A stretch of 6,869 bases of DNA from Dethiosulfovibrio sp. (lineage in GTDB: Bacteria; Synergistota; Synergistia; Synergistales; Dethiosulfovibrionaceae), in assembly GCA_028709985.1 (NCBI GenBank), contig JAQUTB010000090.1:1-6869 (forward strand), in the 5' to 3' direction. The notes under the pieces are model-generated. The model was not told where the DNA came from and did not search any database. It saw only the letters and a list, made by a program, of their open reading frames with translations. Made by a program: the position numbers and the translations under genes. This document shows positions 5,400 to 6,869 of this stretch, piece after piece. Every line of letters begins with the position of its first letter. The stretch's first letter is position 1.

Positions 5400-6869
5400 C
5401 TTCTACCTACACTCTCCTTGTGATCAGGGTATTTTGACCTGATCCAGTCTATTTCGTCGTCTCTTGTGTCGACCTCTCCGTCCAGCCTGGCCGCCAAAAG
5501 GGCCCTTAGCATTCCACCTATGGACGGTCCTTCTCTATACCCCATGTCGATCAGGTGGGATCCGGTCAACATAGGCCGAACCTTGATCAGTCTGGTTAGA
5601 TAGAGGACCAATCTCCTCCTGAACCGCCAAAGGGAGGTGGACACTGCCCAGGCGAACACCGCCACGGGGTTATATCCATCCAAAGACTCCACGATGGTGG
5701 AGAAAGAGAGATCCTGTCTGCCACCCAGTCTGGCCTCCATAGTCCCCATATCCTCGACGCAGAAGGACAGTAGCTCCCTTTCCTTCGCCGTGAGACACAG
5801 TCTGTCGGATACCCTGTGGTACAGGTCGGCAGGACTGTCCAACAGCAACATGGACAGTGTGGCTATCCATAGGTCGCTCCCCATGGGCAACAGGTCCCTA
5901 CCGAGCCTCCTGGTCGATAAAGACAGCCTACGGAGTGCCCAGGCAACCCTTGAACCGATCTTTATGCCGGGGAAAATAGCGTCCAGCAGTCCAAGCTCGG
6001 CCATTCTCTTCACTATGGGCCACGGGCGAGGCTCCATGAGGCAGATCTCGAGCTCGGACCTGAGCCTAAAGCCGGACAGACTTCCCAAAAGCCCGCCTCT
6101 GATGCAGCTGTTCATGGTTCTCAGGGCGTTGTCGTCTAAGTCGAACCCAAGACGCTGTTCAAGCCTTATCCCCCTGAACATCCTGGTGGGATCCTCCACG
6201 AAGCTGAGGTTATGGAGGCTTCTGAGCTTTTTCGCAAGCAGGTCTCTCCTGCCTCCGAAGTAATCCACCAACGTCCCCCAGTTTTCGGAGTCTATTGACA
6301 GGGCCATGGCGTTGACTGTGAAATCCCTCCGGTAGAGGTCGTGTTTCAGTGAGTCGCTGGACACTGTGGGCTGGGCCGTTGGGTACTCGTAAAACTCCCT
6401 CCGAGCCGTCGCCACGTCCACCTTTCGCCCCTCCGGGAAAAACAGCGTTCCGGTCTGGAAGCGGTTATGAAGGGACACCTGAACCTCGTCCCTCTCCCAT
6501 GACCTTAAAAAATCCACTCCCTTGCCCTCTACGACTATGTCCAGGTCGTATATGGGTCTGCCTAGCATAAGATCTCTGACGACTCCTCCGACGACGTAGG
6601 CTTTCATGCCTAGGTCGGACGCCCTTTTTCCCAGCCGAACCAGGAGGTCCCTGTCCGGTGGGAAAAGCCCGTCGTTAAGCAGTCCCTCCAGCGGCTCGGT
6701 CCAGGGATACTCAGAGCCTATCTGTCTGTCGTCGGCCGGCATGGATACCGGATAGAGGGCCCTCAGAAGGTCGGTCCTCGTGACTATTCCTCTAAGCTCT
6801 CCGTCCACCACGACCGGGAGTCTGCCGATGTTGTGGGCCACCATGGACCTGTGGACCTCCTCTATGGAG
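5396..6869 (-). CDS. CBS-domain / tRNA nucleotidyltransferase (class II poly(A) polymerase family), 5' end outside the window
   Basis: The frame is open through the right edge. The codons before the internal ATG at 6844 read SIEEVHRS and complete a CBS-domain motif (EEVHRSMVAHNIGRLPVVV), so that ATG is not the start. Counting from it, the end of a CBS domain fills 1-31. The nucleotidyltransferase head follows: GGVVRD (86-91), catalytic DLD (100-102), RRDFTVNAM (172-180), then EDPTR (217-221) and RSELE (262-266) of the neck. EDxxR favours tRNA CCA/A-adding enzymes over true poly(A) polymerases. The C-terminal LTGSHLIDMGYREGPSIGGM (426-445) matches the tail of long bacterial homologues. These often carry DHH phosphoesterase-like and paired CBS domains first, which is what I expect outside the window. 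The role is repair or completion of the tRNA 3' CCA end; whether it adds CCA or only A cannot be told. It is coupled to the M50 gene by ATGA. Confidence 0.93.
   Translation of the reverse strand, partial: SIEEVHRSMVAHNIGRLPVVVDGELRGIVTRTDLLRALYPVSMPADDRQIGSEYPWTEPLEGLLNDGLFPPDRDLLVRLGKRASDLGMKAYVVGGVVRDLMLGRPIYDLDIVVEGKGVDFLRSWERDEVQVSLHNRFQTGTLFFPEGRKVDVATARREFYEYPTAQPTVSSDSLKHDLYRRDFTVNAMALSIDSENWGTLVDYFGGRRDLLAKKLRSLHNLSFVEDPTRMFRGIRLEQRLGFDLDDNALRTMNSCIRGGLLGSLSGFRLRSELEICLMEPRPWPIVKRMAELGLLDAIFPGIKIGSRVAWALRRLSLSTRRLGRDLLPMGSDLWIATLSMLLLDSPADLYHRVSDRLCLTAKERELLSFCVEDMGTMEARLGGRQDLSFSTIVESLDGYNPVAVFAWAVSTSLWRFRRRLVLYLTRLIKVRPMLTGSHLIDMGYREGPSIGGMLRALLAARLDGEVDTRDDEIDWIRSKYPDHKESVGRR

Noticed and set aside
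5637..6263. 208-codon plus-strand open frame opposite the nucleotidyltransferase gene
   Set aside because: It is serine- and leucine-rich, has no ribosome binding site, and lies wholly antisense to a coding sequence with intact catalytic motifs.
6842..6844. ATG as the start of the nucleotidyltransferase gene
   Set aside because: The frame is open to the window edge and the upstream codons (SIEEVHRS) complete a CBS-domain motif, so the true start is outside the window.

Overview
The window reads as a bacterial chromosome segment of moderately high GC with strong AGGAGG-type ribosome binding sites. Every convincing gene is on the minus strand, so biological order runs from high to low coordinates. 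The T-box control of an amino-acid operon and the CBS-domain/tRNA nucleotidyltransferase fusion fit a Firmicutes-like or Synergistota-like anaerobe. The phylum is an inference from gene style and is not shown directly.

The first transcription unit (6869 down to 3989) holds three tightly packed genes. It starts with the 3' part of a large CBS-domain/tRNA nucleotidyltransferase gene, cut by the window edge. A small M50 (site-2-type) membrane metalloprotease gene follows, joined by an ATGA stop/start overlap, and then surE, a 5'-nucleotidase gene. The hairpin just after surE carries its T-tract on the plus strand, so it looks like a terminator for rightward transcription rather than for surE.

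The gap from 3988 to 3480 has no protein gene but its left half is densely regulatory. A near-consensus promoter (TTGACA, 17 bp, TAGAAT) drives a leader of about 290 nt that is a T-box riboswitch. Visible parts are the AGTA/GAA loop-E halves, an ACC (threonine) specifier, a stem III, the T-box sequence in a complete antiterminator with a 7-nt bulge, and a competing 17-bp terminator with a T-tract. Uncharged tRNA-Thr should therefore switch on the genes downstream.

The second unit (3479 down to the left edge) is the threonine operon: thrC (threonine synthase), thrB (homoserine kinase), a free-standing double-ACT protein resembling the regulatory half of aspartokinase, a class IV PLP aminotransferase that starts with TTG, and the first 39 codons of a hydrophobic protein running off the window. 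Neither an aspartokinase catalytic domain nor a homoserine dehydrogenase is present. The unit therefore covers the last two steps to threonine, plus a possible feedback sensor and an aminotransferase of unknown substrate.

The most interesting points are the complete threonine T-box, the orphan aspartokinase-like ACT gene inside the operon it controls, and the plus-facing terminator with no visible plus-strand gene.
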